From Lactobacillus kefiranofaciens (lineage in GTDB: Bacteria; Bacillota; Bacilli; Lactobacillales; Lactobacillaceae): a stretch of DNA of 64,000 nucleotides. The DNA is taken from positions 1 to 64,000 of the forward strand of contig NZ_FMXC01000008.1 in assembly GCF_900103655.1 (NCBI RefSeq), in the 5' to 3' direction. This document shows positions 57,230 through 64,000 of the stretch, piece by piece. The stretch's first letter is position 1, and every line of letters begins with the position of its first letter. The notes below the pieces were generated by a model. The model saw only the letters and a list, made by a program, of their open reading frames with translations. It did not search any database and had not been told where the DNA came from. The position numbers were made by a program, and so were the translations under genes.

Positions 57230-59708
57230 AATTATCAATTTTGGGCAGTTCTCCAATAAAACTTTTGATTTGCCTAGCGACCAATTGGATGTTTTCTTCG
57301 GTGCAAATGAGGCGGGTAAGAGTACGACCGTTGCCTTCATCAAGCAAATTCTGTTTGGTTTTCATTTGCGCAGCAATTCATCACCCTTTTTTGAAGACTA
57401 CACGCCACTAGCTCACGTTAGTCCGATGGGCGGTAGTTTAGTTTTTACTGCGGCTGACGGTGAATATGAATATGAGCTGGAACGCCTTTATGCCAAGGGT
57501 GACAAGACTAAGTGCGGTATTTTAACCGTTAAAAAAGACGGCCAGGTTGTGCCAGAGAGCGTCTTTTTTGATCAAATTCAGAATATCGACGGTTCGTTTT
57601 ATGCCGATAGCTTTATTTTTAACCAAGAGATGCTGGGGCAAGTGACCAGCTTAAGCCAGGCGGATTTACTAGAACGTATCTATTACCTAGGCGCAGCTAA
57701 TAGTAGCCAATTGTTACAGTTGCGTGATGATTTTGCCAAAGATGCTGGCAAGCTGTTCAAAAAGACGGGTAAGAAGCCAGAAGTTAATCGTTTGTTAAAG
57801 CAGATGACGGATGACCGTGAACATTTGACGGCTACGCAAGCGGAATTTAGCGATTATGAACAATTAGACCAGAAATTTTCTGCTCAAAAAGAGATTTTAC
57901 AAGAAAAGCAGTCGATTTTAGCCAAATTGCAAAAACAAGAACAAAGTTTGCGTGATTTGCAAAAAGAACTTGGTAATTATCAAAATCTGCTTGATTTGCA
58001 AAAGCAGGTGAAAGATGTTGCTTTTGATGGTGAAAATTATCAAAGAGCTCAGGACATCATGTCGCAGGGCCGCAACTTGCAGAAAACGATTGAATCTCTG
58101 AAAGAGCAGCTAACGGAGTTAACTGATTCAAGTGAAGATTTGACTGCTGCTAAAGAATTGATCCAGCAGAAGCCACAGCTTTTGCAATGGCAGGCAGAAT
58201 ACAAGGCTTGTCTGCAAAAGGGCAAGCAGTTAAAGCAGGAAAAAGAACAGCTTTTGACTTTGACGCCGGATATTGAACCATTGCTGGGCTACGATCAAGC
58301 GCAGATTAAGCAACTGCAAAATGATTATCTAGCTTTGCCCAAGCAGGTGGATAGTGCGCCTCAAGTTAATAACACTAATAATAAGTTCTGGTATGCAGCT
58401 GGTGCTGTTTTCGCTGTAATTGGGCTGATTATAATAATTACAATGGGCATGGTTGGAGTTGCCGCTTTGAGTGCGGGCTTTATCTTTTTGATTATAGGAT
58501 ATAGTAAAGCCAATCAACAAAAAGCAAGTAATGCGTCAATTTTGCAGAAGCAGCAGTTAGCTCAAAGTAAGCGGGAAGATTTTAAGCAAAAGTATGGTCT
58601 AAACTCAGATACTCTAGATCTGAATAATGTTTTAACTAATTTAGGGCAGTATCATTTAAAAGAAAGTGCCGAGGCTGACAATAACGAGCAAATAAATGAG
58701 ATTAATCAAGAAGTGGCTCAACTATCCACGGCAGTGCAAAACACGTTAAAACAGCCTGTAGAAAATGATTTTACGGCAGTTTTGACTGCCCTGGATGAAG
58801 TTGCCAATCACGTTGACAGTATTCAAGCCAGCCAGCAGAAAAAGGCTAGCTTAACTGCATCTCTCAAGCAGGATGAGCAAGATCTCAAAGAACTGGGATT
58901 AAAACTTAAAACCATATTTGCCCAAGCCAACGTTGAAAATATGGCAGGCTACGATGAGCTTTATCAAGAGTCACTCCGTCAGGCTAAGATTAAAACGCAA
59001 GTTAATACCTTAAAGGAAAGCTTAGGGCAGGACTTGGCTCAATTAAAAGAACTTAATGCTTCTGAATTACTGCAAAAACTGCATAAATTGGACCAACAAA
59101 TGGAAGCTGCAACCAGTGAAATTAGCACTGCTCAACAAGAACTGGCTCAATTGCAGGTTAAATTAAATAATTTGGCCGATTCAACGGCTGTCTTTCAGGC
59201 AAAGCAGGATCTCGCCAATACTGAAACTAATTTTATTAATAGCAGCAAAGAATACTTGGCTGATCTCTTAGCTTCAACTTGGATTAGTCGTTCGCTTGAT
59301 ATAGCCTCTAACGAACGTTTTCCTAAGATGATTGCGGCAGCACAAGAATATTTTGCATTGCTCACCGGTGGTCGTTATACTGGGATTGATTTAGCTAAAA
59401 AGTTGACGGTTATTCGTCACGATGGCAAGAAGCGTGAAGTGAAATACTTGTCGCGTGGTACGGCAGAGCAGTTGTACTTTGCCTTGAAGTTGGCCTTTAT
59501 TGAACAGATTAAAGACAAAATTAATTTGCCAATCTTAATTGATGATTCATTTGTGAACTTTGACGATCGACGCGTCAGCTATATTGAAAAGCTGCTCAAG
59601 AGGATTAGCGAAAATAATCAGGTATTGATTTTTACGGCCCAAGAGAAATTGGTCGACCAGTTGCAAATCGAGCCGTTGACTTTTACGAAAGGAACCCAAA
59701 ATGCTTAA
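57210..59708 (+). CDS. yhaN: YhaN-type SMC/SbcC-like AAA ATPase with a membrane hairpin
   Basis: An 832-residue protein. Walker A is GANEAGKST at residues 31-39; the signature LSRGTAEQLYFALKLAF and Walker B LPILIDDSFVNF are near the end. Long coiled-coil arms lie between. Instead of a zinc hook the centre has two hydrophobic helices at about residues 392-433, so the arms may be anchored in the membrane. This is typical of the YhaN family. It presumably pairs with YhaO in DNA-end processing. Confidence 0.92.
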   Translation: MRLKQIKIINFGQFSNKTFDLPSDQLDVFFGANEAGKSTTVAFIKQILFGFHLRSNSSPFFEDYTPLAHVSPMGGSLVFTAADGEYEYELERLYAKGDKTKCGILTVKKDGQVVPESVFFDQIQNIDGSFYADSFIFNQEMLGQVTSLSQADLLERIYYLGAANSSQLLQLRDDFAKDAGKLFKKTGKKPEVNRLLKQMTDDREHLTATQAEFSDYEQLDQKFSAQKEILQEKQSILAKLQKQEQSLRDLQKELGNYQNLLDLQKQVKDVAFDGENYQRAQDIMSQGRNLQKTIESLKEQLTELTDSSEDLTAAKELIQQKPQLLQWQAEYKACLQKGKQLKQEKEQLLTLTPDIEPLLGYDQAQIKQLQNDYLALPKQVDSAPQVNNTNNKFWYAAGAVFAVIGLIIIITMGMVGVAALSAGFIFLIIGYSKANQQKASNASILQKQQLAQSKREDFKQKYGLNSDTLDLNNVLTNLGQYHLKESAEADNNEQINEINQEVAQLSTAVQNTLKQPVENDFTAVLTALDEVANHVDSIQASQQKKASLTASLKQDEQDLKELGLKLKTIFAQANVENMAGYDELYQESLRQAKIKTQVNTLKESLGQDLAQLKELNASELLQKLHKLDQQMEAATSEISTAQQELAQLQVKLNNLADSTAVFQAKQDLANTETNFINSSKEYLADLLASTWISRSLDIASNERFPKMIAAAQEYFALLTGGRYTGIDLAKKLTVIRHDGKKREVKYLSRGTAEQLYFALKLAFIEQIKDKINLPILIDDSFVNFDDRRVSYIEKLLKRISENNQVLIFTAQEKLVDQLQIEPLTFTKGTQNA

Positions 59709-60678
59709 AAGATTGTTAGACTACAACGATGGCGAAGAAATGGACATTGTTGTTTTAATTAAAAATTTGCAATTACGGCACAATAAGAAAGATAATCTTT
59801 ATTTAGCGATGCAATTTGGCGATGGTTCTGGTGAAATTCGCGGCAACTATTGGGATGCTAATCATCAGGATACGGCCACTTTTAGCACGGGTACGATTGT
59901 GGAATTGAACGGCAAACGCGAGGAATATCAAGGTCGTCCGCAAATTCGGATTTATAGCTTGCGCGTGGTAGGACCACAAGAAGGCTATGAGCTTGATCAG
60001 TTCGTGAAATCTGCGCCGGAGCCAATTGACGAGATGAAAAAGGAAATTAATAGCTTTCTTGCACAGGTGCAAAACCCAACTTGGAAGTCGATTGTGGAAT
60101 ATCTGCTTAAAAAGTGGGGCAAGCGTTTCTACGATTATCCAGCTGGCAAGAGCAATCACCATGCGGTTCGCGGCGGGCTGGCTTTTCATACATTGTCGAT
60201 GTTGAGGGATGCAAAGGGCCTGGCAGATAATTATGAACAAATTAACCGGTCGCTCCTTTATGCGGGATGCATCGTGCATGATATGGGCAAGGTCTTAGAA
60301 TTATCTGGTCCAGTTGCTACGCAGTATACGGCAGAGGGTAATTTAGTCGGTCACTTGGTTTTAATTGATGAGCAAATTATGCTAGCTGCGCAAGATTTAG
60401 GGATTGATCTTGAGTCAGAAGACCTGCTTTTATTGCGGCATATGGTTTTGTCGCATCATGGCCGCTTTGAATATGGTTCGCCTAAGTTGCCAGCACTCCT
60501 AGAAGCGGAGCTGCTTCACCGAATCGATGATTTGGATGCGGCAGTTTACGCGGTAACGAATGCTTTGCAGCATACACCGAAGGGCGAATTCACTGAGCCG
60601 CTTTCGAGTCAGGAGAATAAACGATATTACCGTCCGAAAAATGATCCAGCTTTAGATCATTCACATCATTTAGAATAA
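59701..60678 (+). CDS. yhaM: 3'-to-5' exoribonuclease YhaM
   Basis: A 325-residue enzyme. The N-terminal OB-fold (residues about 15-95, GSGEIRGNYWDANHQDTATF) binds nucleic acid. The HD domain follows: HHAVRGGLAFHTLSM, CIVHDMGK and VLSHHGRFEYGSP. It degrades single-stranded RNA and DNA from 3' ends. It overlaps yhaN by 8 bp and ends the operon before a strong terminator. Confidence 0.94.
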   Translation: MLKRLLDYNDGEEMDIVVLIKNLQLRHNKKDNLYLAMQFGDGSGEIRGNYWDANHQDTATFSTGTIVELNGKREEYQGRPQIRIYSLRVVGPQEGYELDQFVKSAPEPIDEMKKEINSFLAQVQNPTWKSIVEYLLKKWGKRFYDYPAGKSNHHAVRGGLAFHTLSMLRDAKGLADNYEQINRSLLYAGCIVHDMGKVLELSGPVATQYTAEGNLVGHLVLIDEQIMLAAQDLGIDLESEDLLLLRHMVLSHHGRFEYGSPKLPALLEAELLHRIDDLDAAVYAVTNALQHTPKGEFTEPLSSQENKRYYRPKNDPALDHSHHLE

Positions 60679-60680
60679 GA

Positions 60681-60716
60681 AAAAATGACTGCGAAAATGT
60701 ATTGCAGTCATTTTTT
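60681..60716. terminator. Bidirectional terminator
   Basis: AAAAATGACTGC (60681-60692) pairs with GCAGTCATTTTT (60704-60715), between convergent genes. Confidence 0.9.
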
Positions 60717-60721
60717 AATAA

Positions 60722-61144
60722 TTATTTCTTATGGATCATATTTAAAAAGTTGCGCCATTTACTGCCGCTCACTTGATAGTCTTGCACGGGCTGAGTAACT
60801 TCTACGCAGCCAAGGTACTTGCCATTATCATCATGCAAGCTATAAAAAGAAATGTTGAGAGGCTGTCCATCTTTATGGATGTTGATGGAGATTGAGTTGC
60901 GTTTGCCTTCGTGCATCTGCTTTAAAACGGCCTTAACGCGGCCTTGAGAATGTCCCGGATGAACTTCGAAGACAGTTTTGCCAATATCTTTTTCAGTGCG
61001 AGGGAAAATGCGGTGCTTGTTCATTGAAGACCAGACAACGATATCGTGGTCGTCTAGTACGTCGAATTCTTGTGGAATAGTGGTAAAAATTGCGTTGAGC
61101 TCATCTAGGGAAAGATGGCCACCTGTTAGTTTAATGTCAGTCAT
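60722..61144 (-). CDS. PAS-domain protein (DUF438-type PAS)
   Basis: A 140-residue protein that is essentially one PAS domain: FDVLDDHDIVVWSSMNKHRIFPRTEKDIGKTVFEVHPGHS, ending YLGCVEVTQPVQDYQ. It matches the PAS module usually at the C-terminus of DUF438 proteins, but stands alone here. A ligand such as heme or a flavin is possible and unproven. It starts behind AGAAAGAAG. A cre-like site lies upstream. Confidence 0.8.
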   Translation of the reverse strand: MTDIKLTGGHLSLDELNAIFTTIPQEFDVLDDHDIVVWSSMNKHRIFPRTEKDIGKTVFEVHPGHSQGRVKAVLKQMHEGKRNSISINIHKDGQPLNISFYSLHDDNGKYLGCVEVTQPVQDYQVSGSKWRNFLNMIHKK

Positions 61145-61179
61145 AATTAAGTCTTCTTTCTATACTTTAATTTTAGCAT

Positions 61180-61193
61180 TAAAGCGTTTACTT
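61180..61193 (-). promoter_or_regulatory. cre-like site upstream of the PAS gene
   Basis: TTAAAGCGTTTACT (plus strand) differs from TGWAANCGNTNWCA at two positions and lies 36 bp upstream of the PAS start, where CcpA could act. Confidence 0.4.
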
Positions 61194-61284
61194 TGACTGT
61201 TATTAAATAATTGAGGTTATTTGGTTTTGCTTAGTAAAATAAGTAGTTACAATTATGTAAGAAAGATTAAGTAAGGGATTTTCT

Positions 61285-61767
61285 ATGAAGGCACTACAGG
61301 TAGTAAATTGGATGAGGGTAAAAAATTACGCTCAACTAAAAGATTCCGACGAAAAATATGTTAATGTAGAACCTTTAACTCAAATGAGAGCGATGAAATT
61401 ACTTTACTATATGCAGGCTGCAAGTTTGGTTCTTCGCAATGAATCGTTATTTGATGAGCCGATATTAGCTTGGAAGATGGGTCCTATCGTCAAATCTGTG
61501 TATAACAAATATAATGGCCAGTGGTCCATTGTTGAAGAGGGTAGTATTACAGATGCAGATCGTGCAGATTATAATTTGGTACAAAAAGGTCCTGAGATCA
61601 GAGATATTGTAAACACAATTTACGATTATTATGGTCAGAGATCTGCTTCGGATTTGATGGAGCAAACTCATCATGAAAAGCTTTGGCAAGATACTCCAAT
61701 CAACCAAGTAATTAAAAATGAGGTAATTAAGGATTACTTCAAAAACATTTTTCTAAAGGCTGATTAG
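61285..61767 (+). CDS. Panacea-domain (SocA/GepA-like) protein, orphan antitoxin candidate
   Basis: A 160-residue intact paralogue of the broken protein at 29683-30144 (shared VVNWxRVKN, AMKLLYYxQAASLV, WKxGPxVxxVYxKY and LMxQTHxEKxWxDTP). Panacea domains act as antitoxins in many toxin-antitoxin pairs. No toxin-like frame follows: downstream there are about 130 bp and then the end of yafQ on the other strand. It may be a solitary antitoxin retained after toxin loss, or could protect against a toxin elsewhere. It starts behind AAGGGAT. Confidence 0.85.
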   Translation: MKALQVVNWMRVKNYAQLKDSDEKYVNVEPLTQMRAMKLLYYMQAASLVLRNESLFDEPILAWKMGPIVKSVYNKYNGQWSIVEEGSITDADRADYNLVQKGPEIRDIVNTIYDYYGQRSASDLMEQTHHEKLWQDTPINQVIKNEVIKDYFKNIFLKAD

Positions 61768-61804
61768 TGAGATGACATTAAAGCACCATTTCCCACACCA
61801 AACA

Positions 61805-61840
61805 AAAAATCCAATCCTCAAGCGAGAATTGGATCTTTTC
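61805..61840. terminator. Probable bidirectional terminator
   Basis: ATCCAATCCTC (61809-61819) pairs with GAGAATTGGAT (61824-61834; one wobble). An A6 tract precedes the stem, giving a good T tract on the minus strand for yafQ; the plus side has CTTTTC. Confidence 0.7.
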
Positions 61841-62217
61841 ATATGATAGTGTTTTTATTGGTTAATAGCATTGATTAAAACGAGAGGCTAAATTACTAAT
61901 ATCTCTTTCTTTTTAGATCGTCATGATCACCCGTATCAATTAAAATTAATATTAAACTTCCGGTTTCCTTATTGAAATCATATTCTAAAAGCCAATTTGC
62001 TTCTATATGTAATTCGTAATAATTAGTTAATTTATGGGCGTGGTGTTGTTTTAGAAATTTTTTATGCAATAAGAACAAACAGTGAGGAGAAAGAACAAAG
62101 AATACCTCCCCATCTATTGATGAGGAGATGAATTTGGTCTTTCTCCTGCTTTTTTATCTAAATTTATTCTTTCGATGGTAAAATTAAATACGCAAATAAT
62201 ATCGTTATCTTCAGGAG

Positions 62218-63327
62218 ATGAAATTATGGCTTTTAAAACTAAGCTGGCTGAGCAGGAAAATTCAGCTTGGCACTAGAAAATATCGCATTTATCCAGAGGG
62301 CGAAGAAATCGCCTGGATTTGGCAGCTGTTTGGAGCTAACCGCTTTGTCTGGAACCAATTTGTAGCTGCTTTTGAGGCACGCTATGAGGCTAATCCTCAG
62401 CTTAAGTTTCCCAAGATTGGGATCTTGAAGAGCTGGCTACCTTTAATGCGCAAAGAGCATGAATGGCTTAAGCGAATTAACAGCACCTCCTTGCAATTTA
62501 CTGTCGAGCGCTTTAGCGATGCTATGTGGGCTTTTCTGACTAAAAAGCAAGTTAAGCAAGGCAAGCCTAGGTTTAAAAGCCGTAAGTATTATTCTCAAAC
62601 AACAACGATTAAAAACGTTAAATATCAAACTAGAGCTGGCGCTCAAGCTCAGATTGAAGTGCTTAGTCCGCATCATTTAAGAATTGGCAAAAAGAATGGC
62701 ATTGATGTTGGCCTGGGCAAAGAGTGGCTAGTTACCAGTGATGGCCGCCACTTTAATGTGCCTGACACCTTTGAGCTGGAAAAAGAAATGATCAGGCGTC
62801 AAAGTCATTGCGACCGCAGTCGCACAGCAATTGAAAAGAGAGTAGCCAAGTTTAATAAAAACCACAAAGAAGCCAAAATAGACAAGTATGATTATTATAA
62901 TTGGCAGAATCTGAGAAAGACCAAAAGCAAGTACCAGCTGAAGATCAGAAACATCAGATACGACTACCTGCAAAAAGTGACGACTGAGCTGGTTAAAAGC
63001 TATGATGTGATTGCCATTGAAGATTTGAAAGTCAAGAATCTTTTAGGCAATCACAAATTGGCGCATAATGTCGCTAATGCTTCTTGGGCAACGTTCAGAA
63101 GGCTGTTGGCGTATAAGTGCGAGTGGTACGGCAAGAAATTAATTGTGGTGGCGCCGCAGTATACTAGTCGCATCTGTTCGGCATGCGGCAGAAAGAATCC
63201 GCAGTTTGCGCACATGAAAACTAGAGACTGGCTGGCAGTCAGAAACTGGACTTGTCCATACTGTCAAACAGATCACGATCGAGATGAAAATGCGGCTAAG
63301 AACATCTTAGCTAGAGCGGCTAGCTAA
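62218..63327 (+). CDS. tnpB: TnpB-type RNA-guided nuclease, shortened
   Basis: 369 codons. RuvC motifs are present: GIDVGLGKEW (Asp163), IAIEDLKVKNL (Glu268) and DHDRDENAAKNIL (Asp354/356). The zinc finger CSACG...CPYC (Cys320, 323, 346, 349) is complete. Two oddities suggest it is defective. LRIGK (residue 154) runs directly into KNGIDVG, so the strands that normally separate the wedge region from RuvC-I seem deleted. The best ribosome-site-spaced ATG (62226, MAFKTKLAEQENSAWH) is in another frame and stops at 62274-62276, so the N-terminus may be frameshifted. The ATG at 62218 sits directly on AGGAG. Confidence 0.8.
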   Translation: MKLWLLKLSWLSRKIQLGTRKYRIYPEGEEIAWIWQLFGANRFVWNQFVAAFEARYEANPQLKFPKIGILKSWLPLMRKEHEWLKRINSTSLQFTVERFSDAMWAFLTKKQVKQGKPRFKSRKYYSQTTTIKNVKYQTRAGAQAQIEVLSPHHLRIGKKNGIDVGLGKEWLVTSDGRHFNVPDTFELEKEMIRRQSHCDRSRTAIEKRVAKFNKNHKEAKIDKYDYYNWQNLRKTKSKYQLKIRNIRYDYLQKVTTELVKSYDVIAIEDLKVKNLLGNHKLAHNVANASWATFRRLLAYKCEWYGKKLIVVAPQYTSRICSACGRKNPQFAHMKTRDWLAVRNWTCPYCQTDHDRDENAAKNILARAAS

Positions 63328-63516
63328 AAGAAAATAGCAAAAACGGGCTTGGGCCAAGCCTTGCTAAGATAGGCCGACCGCTATGCTCTGGTGGAAATTA
63401 AAAAGCCACTAAGCTCGGGAAAACTTGAGTGGACATTTTTGAATGAAGAGCACAAGTCAGGCTGTTCGCAGAAAAACTCTAACAAAGAGACCGCCCATCT
63501 ATTTGATGGGTGGTAG
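63328..63516 (+). ncRNA. Predicted omega-RNA (reRNA) region at the right end of the element
   Basis: The 189 bases between the tnpB stop and the right end contain several short hairpins (GGGCTTGGGCCAAGCC, GGTGG...CCACT, the terminal CGCCCATC/GATGGGTGG). In IS200/IS605 elements this part, often with the tnpB 3' end, forms the guide RNA scaffold. The guide is then the flank from 63517, beginning ATCATCTTGAGTCACG, which is yafQ sequence. This is inferred from family knowledge; transcription is not shown. Confidence 0.5.
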
Positions 63517-63619
63517 ATCATCTTGAGTCACGATAGCTGTTACACATTTATCTAATAATCCTAAATTATAATGTTTTTTCTTTGACTTTTTTAAAGATCT
63601 TTTATACATGGGGGTAAAT

Positions 63620-63877
63620 TTAATCCTCATCGGAATATAAATCCTTTCTGAATTCTTCTAATGAGTTATATTCTCCCGCATATTGATGATTTTTAGCTTG
63701 GTCTAGGGCAATGTCTAGTTCGCTTTTGCCAATACTGGGGACGAAAGGCAGCTTACCATGCTGATTAATGTAAATATAGTACATTCTCGTAGCAGTTGTC
63801 ATATCCATTCCCATTTTCTCAAGATTTGCTTTTGTTTCTGCTTTTAATTTGTTATCAATACCTAATGTTAATGACAT
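63620..63877 (-). CDS. dinJ: RelB/DinJ-family antitoxin
   Basis: An 85-residue antitoxin with an N-terminal ribbon-helix-helix (MSLTLGIDNKLKAETKANLEKMGMDMTTATRMYY) and a C-terminal acidic toxin-binding tail (YNSLEEFRKDLYSDED). It starts behind AAAGGAAG. It precedes yafQ by 10 bp, the standard DinJ-YafQ order. With yafQ interrupted it is now an antitoxin without its toxin. Its promoter is expected between 63880 and 63960. Confidence 0.92.
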   Translation of the reverse strand: MSLTLGIDNKLKAETKANLEKMGMDMTTATRMYYIYINQHGKLPFVPSIGKSELDIALDQAKNHQYAGEYNSLEEFRKDLYSDED

Positions 63878-64000
63878 AGTAATCTTCCTTTCAATATTAT
63901 ATAAGATGCCTATATTATACCATGATACAAGTAATGTATAGTATTTTATACTTTAAACATACTGCTAATAATTAGAAGTTACCCACACCAAACAAAAAAT

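Larger units (their letters stand above)
62079..63516 (+). mobile_element. TnpB-only IS200/IS605-type element inserted in yafQ
   Basis: About 1,438 bp (ends could be shifted right by one base). The left end has a long imperfect hairpin (AGGAGAAAGA at 62085 pairing with TCTTTCTCCT ending at 62147) enclosing CCTCCCCATC...GATGAGGAG. The right end has the hairpin CGCCCATC...GATGGGTGG, ending GTAG. No target-site duplication is present, as expected for this family. It carries tnpB but no tnpA transposase gene, so it depended on a transposase supplied elsewhere. Confidence 0.85.
61896..63609 (-). pseudogene. yafQ: YafQ-type mRNA interferase toxin, interrupted by an insertion sequence
   Basis: The 5' part on the minus strand (63609 down to 63517) encodes 31 codons, MYKRSLKKSKKKHYNLGLLD and on to IVTQDD. 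The 3' part (62078 to 61896) encodes 60 codons plus stop: LFLLHKKFLKQHHAHKL, ELHIEANWLLEYDF and LILIDTGDHDDL. Removing 62079-63516 joins them in frame into 91 residues, matching YafQ length and layout. The expected catalytic His residues are in HAHKL, ELHIE and TGDHDDL; an Asn sits where YafQ has Asp before Trp. It follows the dinJ antitoxin 10 bp downstream. Insertion inactivates the toxin. Confidence 0.88.
61792..64000. repeat. 19-bp direct repeat flanking the dinJ-yafQ/IS locus
   Basis: CCCACACCAAACAAAAAAT occurs at 61792-61810 and again at 63982-64000, the last base of the window. The second copy may extend further. The repeats enclose the whole dinJ-yafQ locus with its insertion. Confidence 0.75.

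Noticed and set aside
56012-60678. SbcCD-like pair plus exonuclease as a defence island
   Set aside because: Gene order ylbF-yhaO-yhaN-yhaM is the normal conserved housekeeping arrangement in lactobacilli.
61768-61895. Short frame starting MTLKHHFPHTKQ after the Panacea gene as a candidate toxin
   Set aside because: It runs through the terminator stem and the 19-bp repeat, has no ribosome site of note and no similarity to the toxin frame at 30134.

Overview
The window reads as a chromosomal segment of an AT-rich Lactobacillus of the acidophilus/helveticus/crispatus group. The signs are YSIRK and LPXTG mucus-binding proteins, DhaKLM, GH36 alpha-galactosidase with a DUF3284 protein, the ylbF-yhaO-yhaN-yhaM operon and a T-box argS. 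The heavy load of recent pseudogenes resembles what is known of dairy L. helveticus, but the species is an inference. Housekeeping genes (dhaKLM, argS, fba, hup, PBP, yhaONM) are intact. Surface, sensory, uptake and toxin genes are repeatedly broken by stops, frameshifts, truncations or an insertion.

Layout. 0.1-2.1 kb: PTS-dependent dihydroxyacetone kinase operon dhaK-dhaL-dhaM. 2.3-22.3 kb: three consecutive large surface-protein genes, all decayed. The first is a 10.7-kb subtilisin-like protease/adhesin mosaic ending in LPQTG (about seven lesions, including an exact 28-bp tandem duplication). The second is a 6.9-kb YSIRK...LPKTG mucus-binding protein (one stop, one frameshift). The third is a 2-kb relative without signal peptide or LPXTG (two stops). 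22.4-24.4 kb: a bacteriocin-immunity-like small protein, a pyruvoyl decarboxylase of the PsiD-like branch of the phosphatidylserine decarboxylase family, and a PspC protein. 24.6-29.5 kb: LacI regulator, a shortened PTS EIIC, DUF3284 protein and GH36 alpha-galactosidase. 29.7-30.6 kb: a Panacea-type toxin-antitoxin pair, both genes broken by stops. 30.7-38.6 kb: tRNA-Leu(CAG), D,D-carboxypeptidase, NAD(P)H-hydrate dehydratase, L,D-transpeptidase, Rpn-family nuclease, T-box/argS, fba, Nudix.

38.7-42.5 kb: a very AT-rich island with a quorum-sensing-type two-component system whose kinase is interrupted by UGA, plus two small broken membrane/secreted genes. 42.5-47.3 kb: Crp/Fnr regulator, an EF-hand-like protein, and a deletion scar where fragments of a GyrI-like gene, an Rpn gene and an M20 amidohydrolase abut, followed by DUF3100 membrane genes. 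47.4-61.1 kb: HU, a solute-binding lipoprotein with one stop, orphan citG, an AAA ATPase, an FMN alpha-hydroxy-acid oxidase relative, RluA-type pseudouridine synthase, class A PBP, ylbF-yhaO-yhaN-yhaM, and a PAS protein. 61.2-64 kb: an intact orphan Panacea antitoxin, then a dinJ-yafQ toxin-antitoxin locus in which the toxin is cut by a TnpB-only IS200/IS605-type element without target duplication. Joining the two toxin halves restores a 91-codon frame exactly.

The strongest observations are the yafQ::TnpB insertion with its predicted omega-RNA guide, the decayed and orphan Panacea loci, the protease/adhesin mosaic, and the anchorless third surface gene. I found no CRISPR array, prophage, rRNA or complete novel defence system.
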